Assembly: GCA_020854975.1 (NCBI GenBank)
Contig: JAHKLQ010000218.1
Span: 1-30,063 of the forward strand
Direction of reading: 5' to 3'
Length of the DNA: 30,063 bases
Origin: Methanobacterium sp.
Lineage (GTDB): Archaea; Methanobacteriota; Methanobacteria; Methanobacteriales; Methanobacteriaceae
Made by a program: the position numbers and the translations under genes. Within the stretch, counting starts at the first letter, position 1, and each line of letters opens with the position of its first letter. Below are positions 22,712-30,063 of this stretch, in pieces. The notes below the pieces were generated by a model. It saw only the letters and a list, made by a program, of their open reading frames with translations. It did no database searches and was not told the origin of the DNA.

Positions 22712-23764
22712 TTATCTTTGCCGCCGTATACAAGGAAGAACCAGGGTTAATAATTTTTTACCGTCTTTCTGATCCTTTAAACCTCTGGCAACGATTTTGC
22801 CTTTGGCAAATAGGGTGATGCTTAGACCATCGAATTCTAATCTAACTATACCCATCTCAGGAGAGCATTTCACTTCACCCAGAGATTCCAGTTCATGGCA
22901 GGTGTCCAGTATATTTAACTGGTAGGGAAGTTCTATTTCTAATATTATCCTGTTTTTTTCAGATTTACATGGTCTGTAAACTACAGTCTCTTTTTTGGAA
23001 TCAGCATAACTGCCAATATTCTGATCAACCTTTTCAAACCCTATTTTCTTCAATTCAAAATTCAAAGAATCCAGTAAAACATTATCCTGAAGTTTATCCA
23101 CATCTCCCACTTCGATATAAGCTACTCCATCATCATCCCGCACTCTAACTACATCTAGACCTGTTAAGTTCCGAATAAAGTTTTCAGCATAGTTAATACG
23201 GTTAATTTTTTGGGGTGTTATTGTTTTCCTTGTGGGAATCCTGGTGGCAAGACATGTGGTTGAGGGATTATAATTAACTCTCCATTTATGAAGAATGGCT
23301 CTTACTTCTTCAGAAGTAAGACCTACTCTTACTAAGGGTGTTTTGATGTTTTTTTCTATATTAACCAGAGTTCCAGGCCGATCTTCCATTAGATCACTGA
23401 TGTTGGTTCCATCAACCACAAAATCATAGCAATAATCAGATAACAATTTTTCCAGTTGTTGATACATTTTTTTCCTGCAGATGTAACAACGATTTGGAGG
23501 GTTTGTTCTAAAGTTAAGATCATCTAAAAAGTTCTCCTGGATTAACAAGTGATTGATTCCTATTTTCTGTGCAATCTCTTGGGCATTTTTCATAAATTCA
23601 GGGGGCATAACCCCATTATCCACAGTAACTGCCAAAGAGTCTTTAGCCTCATTTTTAGCTATCAGTGCCAGTAATGTGCTGTCTGCACCTCCGGAAAAGG
23701 CTACAATAACCTTTTTCCCATGAAAAAAATCTTTTAAAGTATCTAACTTTTTTTTAAGTTCCAT
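22712..23764 (-). CDS. larE: LarE-like ATP-dependent sulfur transferase with extra C-terminal domain
   Basis: 350 residues from the ATG at 23764, chosen because GTGGT lies 6 nt upstream; longer in-frame starts to 23803 lack support. LarE is a PP-loop enzyme that adenylates a carboxylate and donates sulfur, first known for the nickel-pincer cofactor of lactate racemase. The PP-loop SGGADS is at 24-29. RCYICRKK gives Cys93 and Cys96, and PSTTCLATR gives Cys171, the position of the sacrificial cysteine in Lactobacillus LarE. The three-cysteine version is known to hold a 4Fe-4S cluster and work catalytically. After about residue 265 there is an added domain of about 85 residues, not in the Lactobacillus protein, with four more cysteines (266, 289, 300, 345) and the ending LPCIRRQR. 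The gene lies downstream of tfuA on the same strand. No larA, larB or larC is present. Confidence 0.88.
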   Translation of the reverse strand: MELKKKLDTLKDFFHGKKVIVAFSGGADSTLLALIAKNEAKDSLAVTVDNGVMPPEFMKNAQEIAQKIGINHLLIQENFLDDLNFRTNPPNRCYICRKKMYQQLEKLLSDYCYDFVVDGTNISDLMEDRPGTLVNIEKNIKTPLVRVGLTSEEVRAILHKWRVNYNPSTTCLATRIPTRKTITPQKINRINYAENFIRNLTGLDVVRVRDDDGVAYIEVGDVDKLQDNVLLDSLNFELKKIGFEKVDQNIGSYADSKKETVVYRPCKSEKNRIILEIELPYQLNILDTCHELESLGEVKCSPEMGIVRLEFDGLSITLFAKGKIVARGLKDQKDGKKLLTLVLPCIRRQR

Positions 23765-23893
23765 AAACATACCACAACTAATCATCAAAGTTGATGTTAA
23801 CATCCATGTTGATATCCATTACTTACTGAACATCCTCTAAATCTCATTTAGACTCTAAATTTATTTGAATCAATCCTTACACTATTATCCTTA

Positions 23894-23969
23894 ACCCATA
23901 TGTTAACCATAATCACCCATATCAACCCATTCTATTAATATGGTCCTTAATTATCCAAATAATACCCAT
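23894..23969 (-). repeat. Cluster of four ACCCAT/ATGGGT motifs upstream of larE
   Basis: ACCCAT (plus strand) starts at 23894, 23915, 23925 and 23964, three of them as ACCCATAT. Offsets of 21, 10 and 39 bp put the first three on one helical face. They lie between tfuA and larE, 130-205 bp before the larE start, and could be a regulator's sites. Confidence 0.4.
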
Positions 23970-23974
23970 ATGAC

Positions 23975-24616
<642 letters not shown>

Positions 24617-24686
24617 ATTGTCACCATGTCAAATTTTTATCATTAGATAATTCAGAGATTTTCATGAAATTGTCTTTTTAAGTTAG

Positions 24687-24712
24687 GATGTATTCTTTAG
24701 ATGTATTCTTTA
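24687..24712 (+). repeat. 13-bp perfect tandem repeat
   Basis: gatgtattcttta occurs twice in succession (24687-24699, 24700-24712) in the 284-bp AT-rich gap upstream of tfuA. The rest of that gap has no gene. Confidence 0.6.
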
Positions 24713-24900
24713 CTTATTTATTAAGATTGTATGTAAACTTAAGTGAATTAAATCTTGGACAAAATGAAATAGAATAAATGAAGTAAATTAAAATAAAACT
24801 AAATAAATTAAAATAAACAGTGATAATATCATGCTAAGTGATTTAGGAGAAAATTCAATTCATATATGTTTAAATATGTATTAAATTAATTTAGATTGCC

Positions 24901-25416
24901 TTAATCCTGTTTTTTATCTGTTAATTCAGCGTGTAGTTCTATTAGTCTGGTTATGGATGGATGGTTTATTCCCATCTTTTTTTGCCATTTTCGAATCACA
25001 AAATCAAGATCAACCTCATGAGTTCCATGTATGAGGTTATCAGCATGGGCTACCAGTTTTTCCTCAAGTGTAACTGGCATATAATCCTTAGCTGGTAACC
25101 CGAGGATTATAGCTTCGTCTCGAGTTATTCCCGAACCTATATGTCTTTCCACGATCTTTATGATTTCCAAGGGAACTTTATTCTTTTTGAGGATATCCAC
25201 ACCAACAATGGCATGGTCTATGCCATTACTCTGGCAACGACCCACATCATGAAGCATAGCCCCGGCCTTAAGTAGATCTAAATCTATTCTCCCCTCAAAG
25301 TTTTCTGATAACTTGATTGCCTTTAACATGACAGCTTTAGAGTGTTCAATCACATATGAAGGACAATCAAATTCATTTAGAATATGGGGAGAGTAGTATT
25401 TTCTGTATTTATTCAA
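24901..25416 (-). CDS. HD-domain protein (TIGR00295-like metal phosphohydrolase)
   Basis: About 171 residues from the TTG at 25416 (start of [12 protein letters not shown]), with AGGT 8 nt upstream. An open frame extends to a GTG at 25491 (196 residues), but those extra residues look unconserved and have no ribosome-binding site. The HD motif is intact: the first His in VIEHSKAVM, then GAMLHDVGR (His-Asp), [10 protein letters not shown] with a further His, VERHIGSGI and HADNLIHG with the final Asp. This set coordinates one or two metals and fits a phosphohydrolase acting on a nucleotide or phosphoester; the substrate is unknown. Its last residues are charged (ELTDKKQD). Lies between tfe and tfuA on the same strand. 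Confidence 0.85.
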   Translation of the reverse strand: MNKYRKYYSPHILNEFDCPSYVIEHSKAVMLKAIKLSENFEGRIDLDLLKAGAMLHDVGRCQSNGIDHAIVGVDILKKNKVPLEIIKIVERHIGSGITRDEAIILGLPAKDYMPVTLEEKLVAHADNLIHGTHEVDLDFVIRKWQKKMGINHPSITRLIELHAELTDKKQD

Positions 25417-25579
25417 AATCAGATACCTAACCTTTATTTGTAGGGATAAAAATCTTTCACATACACAACTGGTAACCCGTATTAAACGCACTTGTTCATG
25501 TAAATTTTATCCAGTTTTATCCAGTAGAATTAACATTTTAACATTAAACTGAACATGGATAGGGAATATTAAGAAAAGA

Positions 25580-26134
25580 TTAACTCATTCTTTCCTTTAA
25601 TTCCTTTAATTCAGTTATTATGGATGAATTATCCTGGAACTCCATGTTAGTGTTACATTCTGGACATATGAAGTTTCTTTCGGATGCTTCTTCAAAATTA
25701 TAGCGACATCCATTGGGGCAGACGAAAAACATGTTTTCTTCTTCATATTCAAGAGATTGGTGAATTTCTTGGGAGAATTTTTCAAACTTCTCAGATATGA
25801 TTTCTGCTATTTTTTCTTCTTCAAATTTCCAGCTGTAGGTATACCATTGAGTTTCTGGATCTTTACTCCTCTTATAACTGGCAACACCTGCATCATATAA
25901 TTTGTAGAGAATTCTTCTTACAATATTAAGTCTAATTTCTGTTTCTTCTGCAATTTCCTCATCAGTTGTTTTGCCTTTCAGTAAACATTGGATAATGGGG
26001 ATGCTGTTCTCATGATCATTAGTAACATCAATGAGAATTTCCTGTACAGTAGGATCATTAAGCATCTCAGTTCCTCCTTCCTGTTTTGAAATTTTCAACA
26101 GCTCCTGAATTTCAGGATCATTAAGTTTAAGCAT
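25580..26134 (-). CDS. tfe: Transcription factor E, alpha subunit
   Basis: 184 residues from the ATG at 26134. TFE helps RNA polymerase melt promoters together with TBP and TFB. A winged helix (about 24-110) starts [20 protein letters not shown] and includes [20 protein letters not shown] and [19 protein letters not shown] helical linker follows. A C-terminal zinc ribbon (about 136-165) contains CPNGC and CPEC. The N terminus is odd: a 23-residue extension carries [12 protein letters not shown], a near copy of the normal start [13 protein letters not shown], and both copies have their own Shine-Dalgarno sequence and ATG. The upstream set is GAGGAGG, 6-nt spacing, ATG at 26134; the inner set is GGAGG, 7-nt spacing, ATG at 26065. 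The inner start gives 161 residues, close to the family norm, so two forms may be made. Confidence 0.92.
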   Translation of the reverse strand: MLKLNDPEIQELLKISKQEGGTEMLNDPTVQEILIDVTNDHENSIPIIQCLLKGKTTDEEIAEETEIRLNIVRRILYKLYDAGVASYKRSKDPETQWYTYSWKFEEEKIAEIISEKFEKFSQEIHQSLEYEEENMFFVCPNGCRYNFEEASERNFICPECNTNMEFQDNSSIITELKELKERMS

Positions 26135-26293
26135 TTCAAACCTCCTCAATACGGAGAGATGAAATCAACCATAAAATGGATAAGCCAAATTAAGCAATGC
26201 TAATTAGATATTCACTCCGCCATGGTGCAAATATTAGCCGCCTCAATTTGTAAAGCTAAAATGTATCTCTCCGCCCCTGTATAGACCCCTCAT
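26135..26293 (-). promoter_or_regulatory. Structured 5' leader of tfe with possible leader peptide
   Basis: ATCTCTCCG (plus strand 26265-26273) and CGGAGAGAT (26152-26160) are a perfect 9-bp inverted repeat, closing a domain of about 120 nt just before the GAGGAGG ribosome-binding site. Inside it, ATTAGC (26233-26238) can pair either with GCTAAT (26199-26204) or, through TTAGC, with GCTAA (26255-26259), but not both. A 16-codon ORF (26293-26243, minus strand, MRGLYRGGEIHFSFTN) begins upstream and overlaps the first arm. The layout resembles a switchable leader. No known riboswitch consensus is recognised. Confidence 0.45.
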
Positions 26294-26356
26294 GTTTATT
26301 AACAATAACCACGGTTTAGCTAGTGTTCATTGAAATAAAGCTATCAAATGGGTGTT
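26294..26356. other. Probable tfe promoter region
   Basis: Short AT-rich stretch between the terminator of the CofE-like gene and the tfe leader. A TTAATAAA element (minus strand, near 26300) could act as a TATA box, though it is close to the leader start. Nothing else seen. Confidence 0.3.
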
Positions 26357-26396
26357 AAAAAATATCTTGGGTTAACTCTATATATGAACCCAGATA
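26357..26396 (-). terminator. Terminator of the CofE-like gene
   Basis: On the minus strand TATCTGGGTT pairs with AACCCAAGATA (one bulged base, 10 bp), followed by TTTTTT (26362-26357). It lies 72 nt after the stop codon at 26468 and isolates tfe from the upstream gene. Confidence 0.7.
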
Positions 26397-26467
26397 GTAT
26401 TTATATTTTTTTGATAGGCCCAAATTGAAACATGACCCTGAAAAAATAAAACTGATTAAAGGTCATT

Positions 26468-27334
26468 TTAAGATTTTCGGACTATTATAGCCGGAGTATG
26501 GAGTATTGTATCGAGCATATCCAAAGTTATATTATTTATATCTCCTTCAAGTAATTTTTGCATGTCATAAACTGTTTCCATATTATTTTCATGAATTTTT
26601 TGGCATTCTTCCGCTTTACTGGCTATCTGAATGATTTCATCAAAGTTATGAGTTTGGGAAACTCCCAATGGAGTGGGTCCTAATATGGTGCCCAACCGAC
26701 CTAACAAATATCCAAATATTCCCATATTATTTCTAATCTCATCAATAGAAATAGGTAGAGATGTAAATTTGGTTTTTCTAATTTTATAGGTTGCATCAGT
26801 ATCAATGATCATGACAGTTACCTTTTTACCAGAAACTTCCATAATTTTTTTCTCTATTTCCTCAGAAACACCCTGAGGATCATGTGGAAGTAATGAAACA
26901 CAATTACCCGGTGCATTACTCAAATCCACACCAGCTTCAGAAGCAGGTTTAAGGGCATGTTTCCATCCATAATATTTTAATATAACTTCTTTATGGGAAC
27001 GAGCCTCCGGTGGGAGCTTTCGAAGGTTTTTAATGGTTCTTTTTTTTATTTTGAATAAAGGGCCAAAAATATAGCCCCACAGATATTTAGACCATACATC
27101 TGCCAGGAAATAAGCACTGATAGATGGTTTAAATTCAGATTCATCCACCAGTCTACCCTGAGATATAGCCACAGGTGTTTCAGATATCACTAAAAAATCA
27201 TCATCTTCGATGCATTCCACTGCATTTTCAATTATAATCTCATAAGATTCTCCAGGTCTAATATAATGAGTTTTAACTGGTATAGTTACATAATTGCCCT
27301 GTGTATCAGAACTTTTTGTATTGAAATATGCCAT
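26468..27334 (-). CDS. CofE-like protein (F420-0:gamma-glutamyl ligase related)
   Basis: 288 residues. CofE adds glutamate to coenzyme F420-0 using GTP. This protein shares the fold signatures: a beta-rich start [38 protein letters not shown] (compare the CofE segment before EGR), [12 protein letters not shown], and the glycine-rich [20 protein letters not shown]. It also carries a segment around 75-150 ([20 protein letters not shown], then [20 protein letters not shown] and [11 protein letters not shown]), which I do not recall from canonical CofE. It may therefore be a paralogue with another substrate rather than the F420 enzyme itself. AGGAT precedes the ATG. It stands alone, with its own terminator, between the 4Fe-4S gene and tfe. 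Confidence 0.75.
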   Translation of the reverse strand: MAYFNTKSSDTQGNYVTIPVKTHYIRPGESYEIIIENAVECIEDDDFLVISETPVAISQGRLVDESEFKPSISAYFLADVWSKYLWGYIFGPLFKIKKRTIKNLRKLPPEARSHKEVILKYYGWKHALKPASEAGVDLSNAPGNCVSLLPHDPQGVSEEIEKKIMEVSGKKVTVMIIDTDATYKIRKTKFTSLPISIDEIRNNMGIFGYLLGRLGTILGPTPLGVSQTHNFDEIIQIASKAEECQKIHENNMETVYDMQKLLEGDINNITLDMLDTILHTPAIIVRKS

Positions 27335-27497
27335 GTAAATCCTGTTTTTGATTATAATAGATGCTGTTTCTGATGATTTATGTCCGGAATAGAACTAGAA
27401 ATAATCTTTAAATTTTGCTTTTAATTTTGTTCTTAATATTCGGTGATTGGAATCAAATTTGAAAGAAATAATGGGAAAATAGGCAATTAATCCCTAA

Positions 27498-28184
27498 TTA
27501 ACCTTTAACAGGGGGTGCCCATACTTTGAGGTCAATACCTTCAATGATTACTCTTTTACCCTCCAGTTGAACCACAACCCCAGAATGGACCTTTTGCATC
27601 ATGCAATGGTATGGTAAAAAGCGCACTGTCTCCCCTACTCTGGGTAGTTCACCTTCTATAGTTCCCTCAAATCCACCAACCATGCACACACCTACATCCC
27701 TATAGTCAAAATCCATATCTGCATCCAGTCTATGGCAGGGCCCAACCAGGTGTACTGTGATTAATCCATGGTTTTCCTCCAGGACTTTGGCAAAGTGTGT
27801 AATTGGACAGCCCAGAGGACGGTATCTTATTATTTCACCTGCTTTGATCTCTTCTCTAGTGAATGGATAAAGGGTCTCCCTACATGACCCTTCCCCTGGC
27901 AGAGGTTTCAAGATAATGTCAGCTTCATAGCCATCCATAACTCCAATAATTTGTTCTTTTTCTGGAATTATCTTTGTTTCCTTCAGTATTTCCTGGAGTT
28001 TGGCCAGGTCTTCCTGGAATATTTCCTGGTAAAGGAAACGGCATTTCTCAAGTTGTGTTTGATTCCTGATAAGTGCTCCGGCAAACTCATCACAGCGGGG
28101 GTATCCACAGATACCACAGTTGTAACCTGGAAGTAACATTAGAATTTTGTTTTTCTGGCCAATGCCAGTGGGAACTTTACTCAT
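27498..28184 (-). CDS. 4Fe-4S domain protein (pfam04060-like)
   Basis: 228 residues. The N-terminal motif [17 protein letters not shown] followed by EKC gives Cys23, Cys26, Cys31 and Cys48, the C-x2-C-x4-C-x(about 16)-C pattern of the 4Fe-4S domain shared with the corrinoid Fe-S protein of CO dehydrogenase/acetyl-CoA synthase and with RnfB. The remaining 170 residues form an unfamiliar domain with more cysteines ([48 protein letters not shown]) and a beta-rich end ([20 protein letters not shown]). GGTG lies 5 nt before the ATG. It begins 30 nt after the GTPase gene, so the two are co-transcribed. The reaction is unknown; a redox or metal-delivery role is inferred. Confidence 0.82.
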   Translation of the reverse strand: MSKVPTGIGQKNKILMLLPGYNCGICGYPRCDEFAGALIRNQTQLEKCRFLYQEIFQEDLAKLQEILKETKIIPEKEQIIGVMDGYEADIILKPLPGEGSCRETLYPFTREEIKAGEIIRYRPLGCPITHFAKVLEENHGLITVHLVGPCHRLDADMDFDYRDVGVCMVGGFEGTIEGELPRVGETVRFLPYHCMMQKVHSGVVVQLEGKRVIIEGIDLKVWAPPVKG

Positions 28185-28214
28185 TAAAACACCGTGAATT
28201 TGTTGATTTAGTTA

Positions 28215-28916
28215 TTATTCTCCCTCATAACTCTGGAAGCCATCAATACGGCGTAAGATACCCCGATGATATTTCTTGTTAACTTTAGTCTCCCCCACAC
28301 AGAGAGTGCATACTGCCAGTGGTGCGGAATGTCTTAATTCTTCTTCATCAAGGGAAACTTCCTGGGATTTGATAAATTCATCTGCCAGTTCAGCACATCC
28401 CTGTCCACTTAAACCGTTAGCTTCAATTATCTTACAATTAGGGTTTACTTCCAGAATTCTTTCCCGGAATATCTCCCTTTCTGCCTGGGAAATCATATCC
28501 CCCTTGGTTATCACTGCTATGTCTGCTGTGGAAAGAAACGGTCCTACCTTAAGGGGTGTATTGGGTCCGCTGGTTGCATCTATGACACAAACACCCAGTG
28601 AATTTACAGTGAAAGGTGCGCAACGGTGACAGAGTCCTGCAGTTTCAACTACTAAAATCTCTGCCTGGTTTTCATCTGCCCAGTCAATCATTTCCTCCAG
28701 GTTGTAGATTGCATAGTGGTCAGGGCACATATCCATGGATAGTCCCACCTTGGTAGGTACACCTATTTTAGCAAATTTACGATCATCATCCGTGTACAGG
28801 CAGTCCACCTTTACCACTGAGGATTTTAATCCTCTCTCAATAAGACTGCGCAGAGCATGAATTAAAACAGCGGTCTTTCCAGAACCAGGAGTTCCGGCCA
28901 CAATTACCATTTTCAT
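28215..28916 (-). CDS. P-loop GTPase with CxxC motifs (HypB/CobW-like)
   Basis: 233 residues. Walker A GTPGSGKT is at 8-15. The switch region includes [20 protein letters not shown] and [11 protein letters not shown]. The Walker B-type segment [17 protein letters not shown] carries a CxxC (Cys96, Cys99). TKGD (137-140) is the guanine-specificity motif seen in HypB/UreG-type proteins. A second CxxC lies near the C terminus in AVCTLCVGE (Cys203, Cys206). HypB, UreG and CobW relatives deliver metals to enzymes at the cost of GTP, and the cysteines suggest metal binding here. GTGAT precedes the ATG. The 4Fe-4S protein gene follows 30 nt downstream, and an ABC-type ATPase gene lies upstream on the same strand. 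The target enzyme is not identifiable from this window. Confidence 0.83.
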   Translation of the reverse strand: MKMVIVAGTPGSGKTAVLIHALRSLIERGLKSSVVKVDCLYTDDDRKFAKIGVPTKVGLSMDMCPDHYAIYNLEEMIDWADENQAEILVVETAGLCHRCAPFTVNSLGVCVIDATSGPNTPLKVGPFLSTADIAVITKGDMISQAEREIFRERILEVNPNCKIIEANGLSGQGCAELADEFIKSQEVSLDEEELRHSAPLAVCTLCVGETKVNKKYHRGILRRIDGFQSYEGE

Positions 28917-29345
28917 GAAATCACGTTTTTTAAATGTTTAATGTATTAGTTTTATTGTATGTTTAGTAATTTTTTTTGTATTTCTAGTATGTTGATAAAC
29001 TCAGTTATTTTATTTTAAATCATTTATTTTAAATTAACTCAGTTTTAATAAATTTAATCCATTTTTATTTATTAACATAGGTTCAATGGAGTAATGCAAA
29101 TAATCTGATAAATATTCTAAAAATTTTAGTTTAAACTCTGATAATGTTCTAAAAATTCTGTTTTAATCTAAAATTGATTTAAAACATTTGATTTTAAAAC
29201 ATTTATATATGATGTAATGAGAAACTTGTTAAAGTTTTTTTCGAGAGGAATGAATGCTGTTTTAAAAACTTAACTACCCAAAAAATAGTTATCAAGTTTT
29301 AAATATGCATTGAACCTCAATAAAGTGTAATTTATATCTTATACT
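28917..29345. other. 429-bp non-coding gap with repeats and a hairpin
   Basis: AT-rich, no gene. Two diverged copies of an approximately 33-bp unit (ctgataa...ttctaaaaatt) start at 29105 and 29138. On the plus strand a TATA-like TTTATATAT (29202-29210) lies before a hairpin whose arms are GTTAAAGTTTTT and AAAAACTTAAC (about 29228-29272; one bulge). This might be a small plus-strand RNA; the minus strand should carry the promoter of the GTPase gene. Confidence 0.4.
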
Positions 29346-30063
29346 TTAGATATCTAGTTGGATATCGTGAATTACTTCTCCATTTCGCACTTTATCCCGT
29401 AAACTCAACATTAACTCATCAATTTTATTTAGTTTCTGAGATAGAGTTTTTTCTTCATTTGAGGTGGCCACAACATTCTGGATCCCACCATTTTTCATCA
29501 CGATTCTTTTGTCAGTCATCAAAGCCAACACTGGGTCGTGGGTTACTACCATGACAATCTTACCATGACCTGACAGTGCTTCCAAGGCATCATGCTTTCG
29601 TATTCCTGCATTTTCGAGTTCATCAATGAGTACTATTGGTGAGTTGCTGATAATGGCCACATCAGCTACCATGAGGGCTCTTGATTGACCCCCGCTAAGT
29701 ATGGTTAACTCGTGTTCCTTTTTTATGGGTTCTCCAGTTAGGGTATTAGCTAAGTCCACCACAGCATTGACACATTTACTGCTGGCTCCACGACACTTGG
29801 CATGTAAACTTAAAAAGTCTCCCACAGTCATATCTGCTAGGAAATTCATGTTCTGAGATAGTTGAGCTACCATCTTCTTTCGGGGGTTGGTTCTGTCCTC
29901 ATAACTGGGTTCTTCACCATTCACCAGAATCTTCCTCTTGGAGAATGTATCTTCTTGAGAAAGTTGTTCAATATCACCAATAAGAGAACTTTTACCACTT
30001 CCAGTTGGTCCTACCACCCCAAATATTTCACCTTTTTTTATTACAACTTTTTTCACAGGTTCA
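29346..30063 (-). CDS. ABC-type ATPase, 3' part
   Basis: The frame continues beyond the window edge (Glu-Pro codons precede a GTG at 30056), so the N terminus is missing; the visible part is about 238 residues. Walker [10 protein letters not shown] lies directly after [11 protein letters not shown]-loop region follows ([20 protein letters not shown]). The ABC signature is [18 protein letters not shown], Walker B is [12 protein letters not shown] and the switch His is in VVTHDP. A helical tail of about 40 residues follows. No membrane partner is nearby. Instead it precedes a GTPase and a 4Fe-4S protein on the same strand, so it may be a soluble ATPase, comparable in kind to AtwA (component A2 of the McrA activation system), rather than a transporter subunit. 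A gap of 429 bp separates it from the GTPase gene, so co-transcription is unsure. Confidence 0.85.
   Translation of the reverse strand, partial: EPVKKVVIKKGEIFGVVGPTGSGKSSLIGDIEQLSQEDTFSKRKILVNGEEPSYEDRTNPRKKMVAQLSQNMNFLADMTVGDFLSLHAKCRGASSKCVNAVVDLANTLTGEPIKKEHELTILSGGQSRALMVADVAIISNSPIVLIDELENAGIRKHDALEALSGHGKIVMVVTHDPVLALMTDKRIVMKNGGIQNVVATSNEEKTLSQKLNKIDELMLSLRDKVRNGEVIHDIQLDI

Noticed and set aside
24690..24830. CRISPR-like short repeats
   Set aside because: Only a two-copy 13-bp tandem and AT-rich near-repeats; no regularly spaced repeats with unique spacers anywhere in the window.

Overview
The window is a stretch of a methanogenic archaeon's chromosome, most likely a mesophilic member of the Methanobacteriales (Methanobacterium-like). 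The reasons are a proteasome-activating nucleotidase, two Mur-ligase-family proteins of the kind used for pseudomurein, archaeal transcription factor E, a CofE-like (F420 ligase) protein, a UPF0146 protein, a cobalamin-pathway reductase and a TfuA-like protein. It also has AT-rich intergenic DNA, GGAGGT/GGTGA ribosome-binding sites and TTTATATA-type promoters. I see no CRISPR array, tRNA, rRNA or intact insertion sequence.

Layout, left to right. 1-250 is the 3' end of pan with its terminator. 251-1311 is decayed DNA: remnants of an FtsX/MacB-type permease followed by the first 39 codons of an ABC ATPase, cut off just before its Walker A motif. The ATPase remnant runs straight into two Mur-ligase genes (1308-4426). 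This whole block is followed by a second, diverged copy of the pan 3' end and terminator (4645-4759). 4955-7860 holds short envelope-type genes: a zinc-ribbon membrane protein, two lipoproteins and a zinc-ribbon protein with a PH-like domain. The gap at 7861-8228 contains a textbook archaeal C/D box sRNA (8021-8081). The minus-strand genes at 8229-12239 are cobK/cbiJ, a SPCA/PMR1-like Ca2+/Mn2+ P-type ATPase and a UPF0146 gene.

The plus-strand run 12281-22555 carries rimI, carA, carB, an amidohydrolase, a type-1 serS, a universal stress protein, a four-CBS-domain protein and a hypothetical protein. The minus-strand run 30063-22712 carries, in transcription order, a partial ABC ATPase, a CxxC-containing GTPase, a 4Fe-4S protein, a CofE-like protein, tfe, an HD-domain protein, tfuA and larE.

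Most of the window is housekeeping: pyrimidine/arginine precursor synthesis (carAB), serine charging, transcription initiation (tfe) and cell-wall peptide ligation. Points that deserve follow-up are the pan-tail direct repeats bracketing the Mur-ligase block and the Mur-ligase start that overlaps a dead ABC gene. Others are the C/D sRNA, the duplicated SD+start and structured leader of tfe, the larE-tfuA neighbourhood (sulfur chemistry, possibly McrA thioglycine), and the ABC/GTPase/4Fe-4S trio, which looks like an uncharacterised metallo-activation module.
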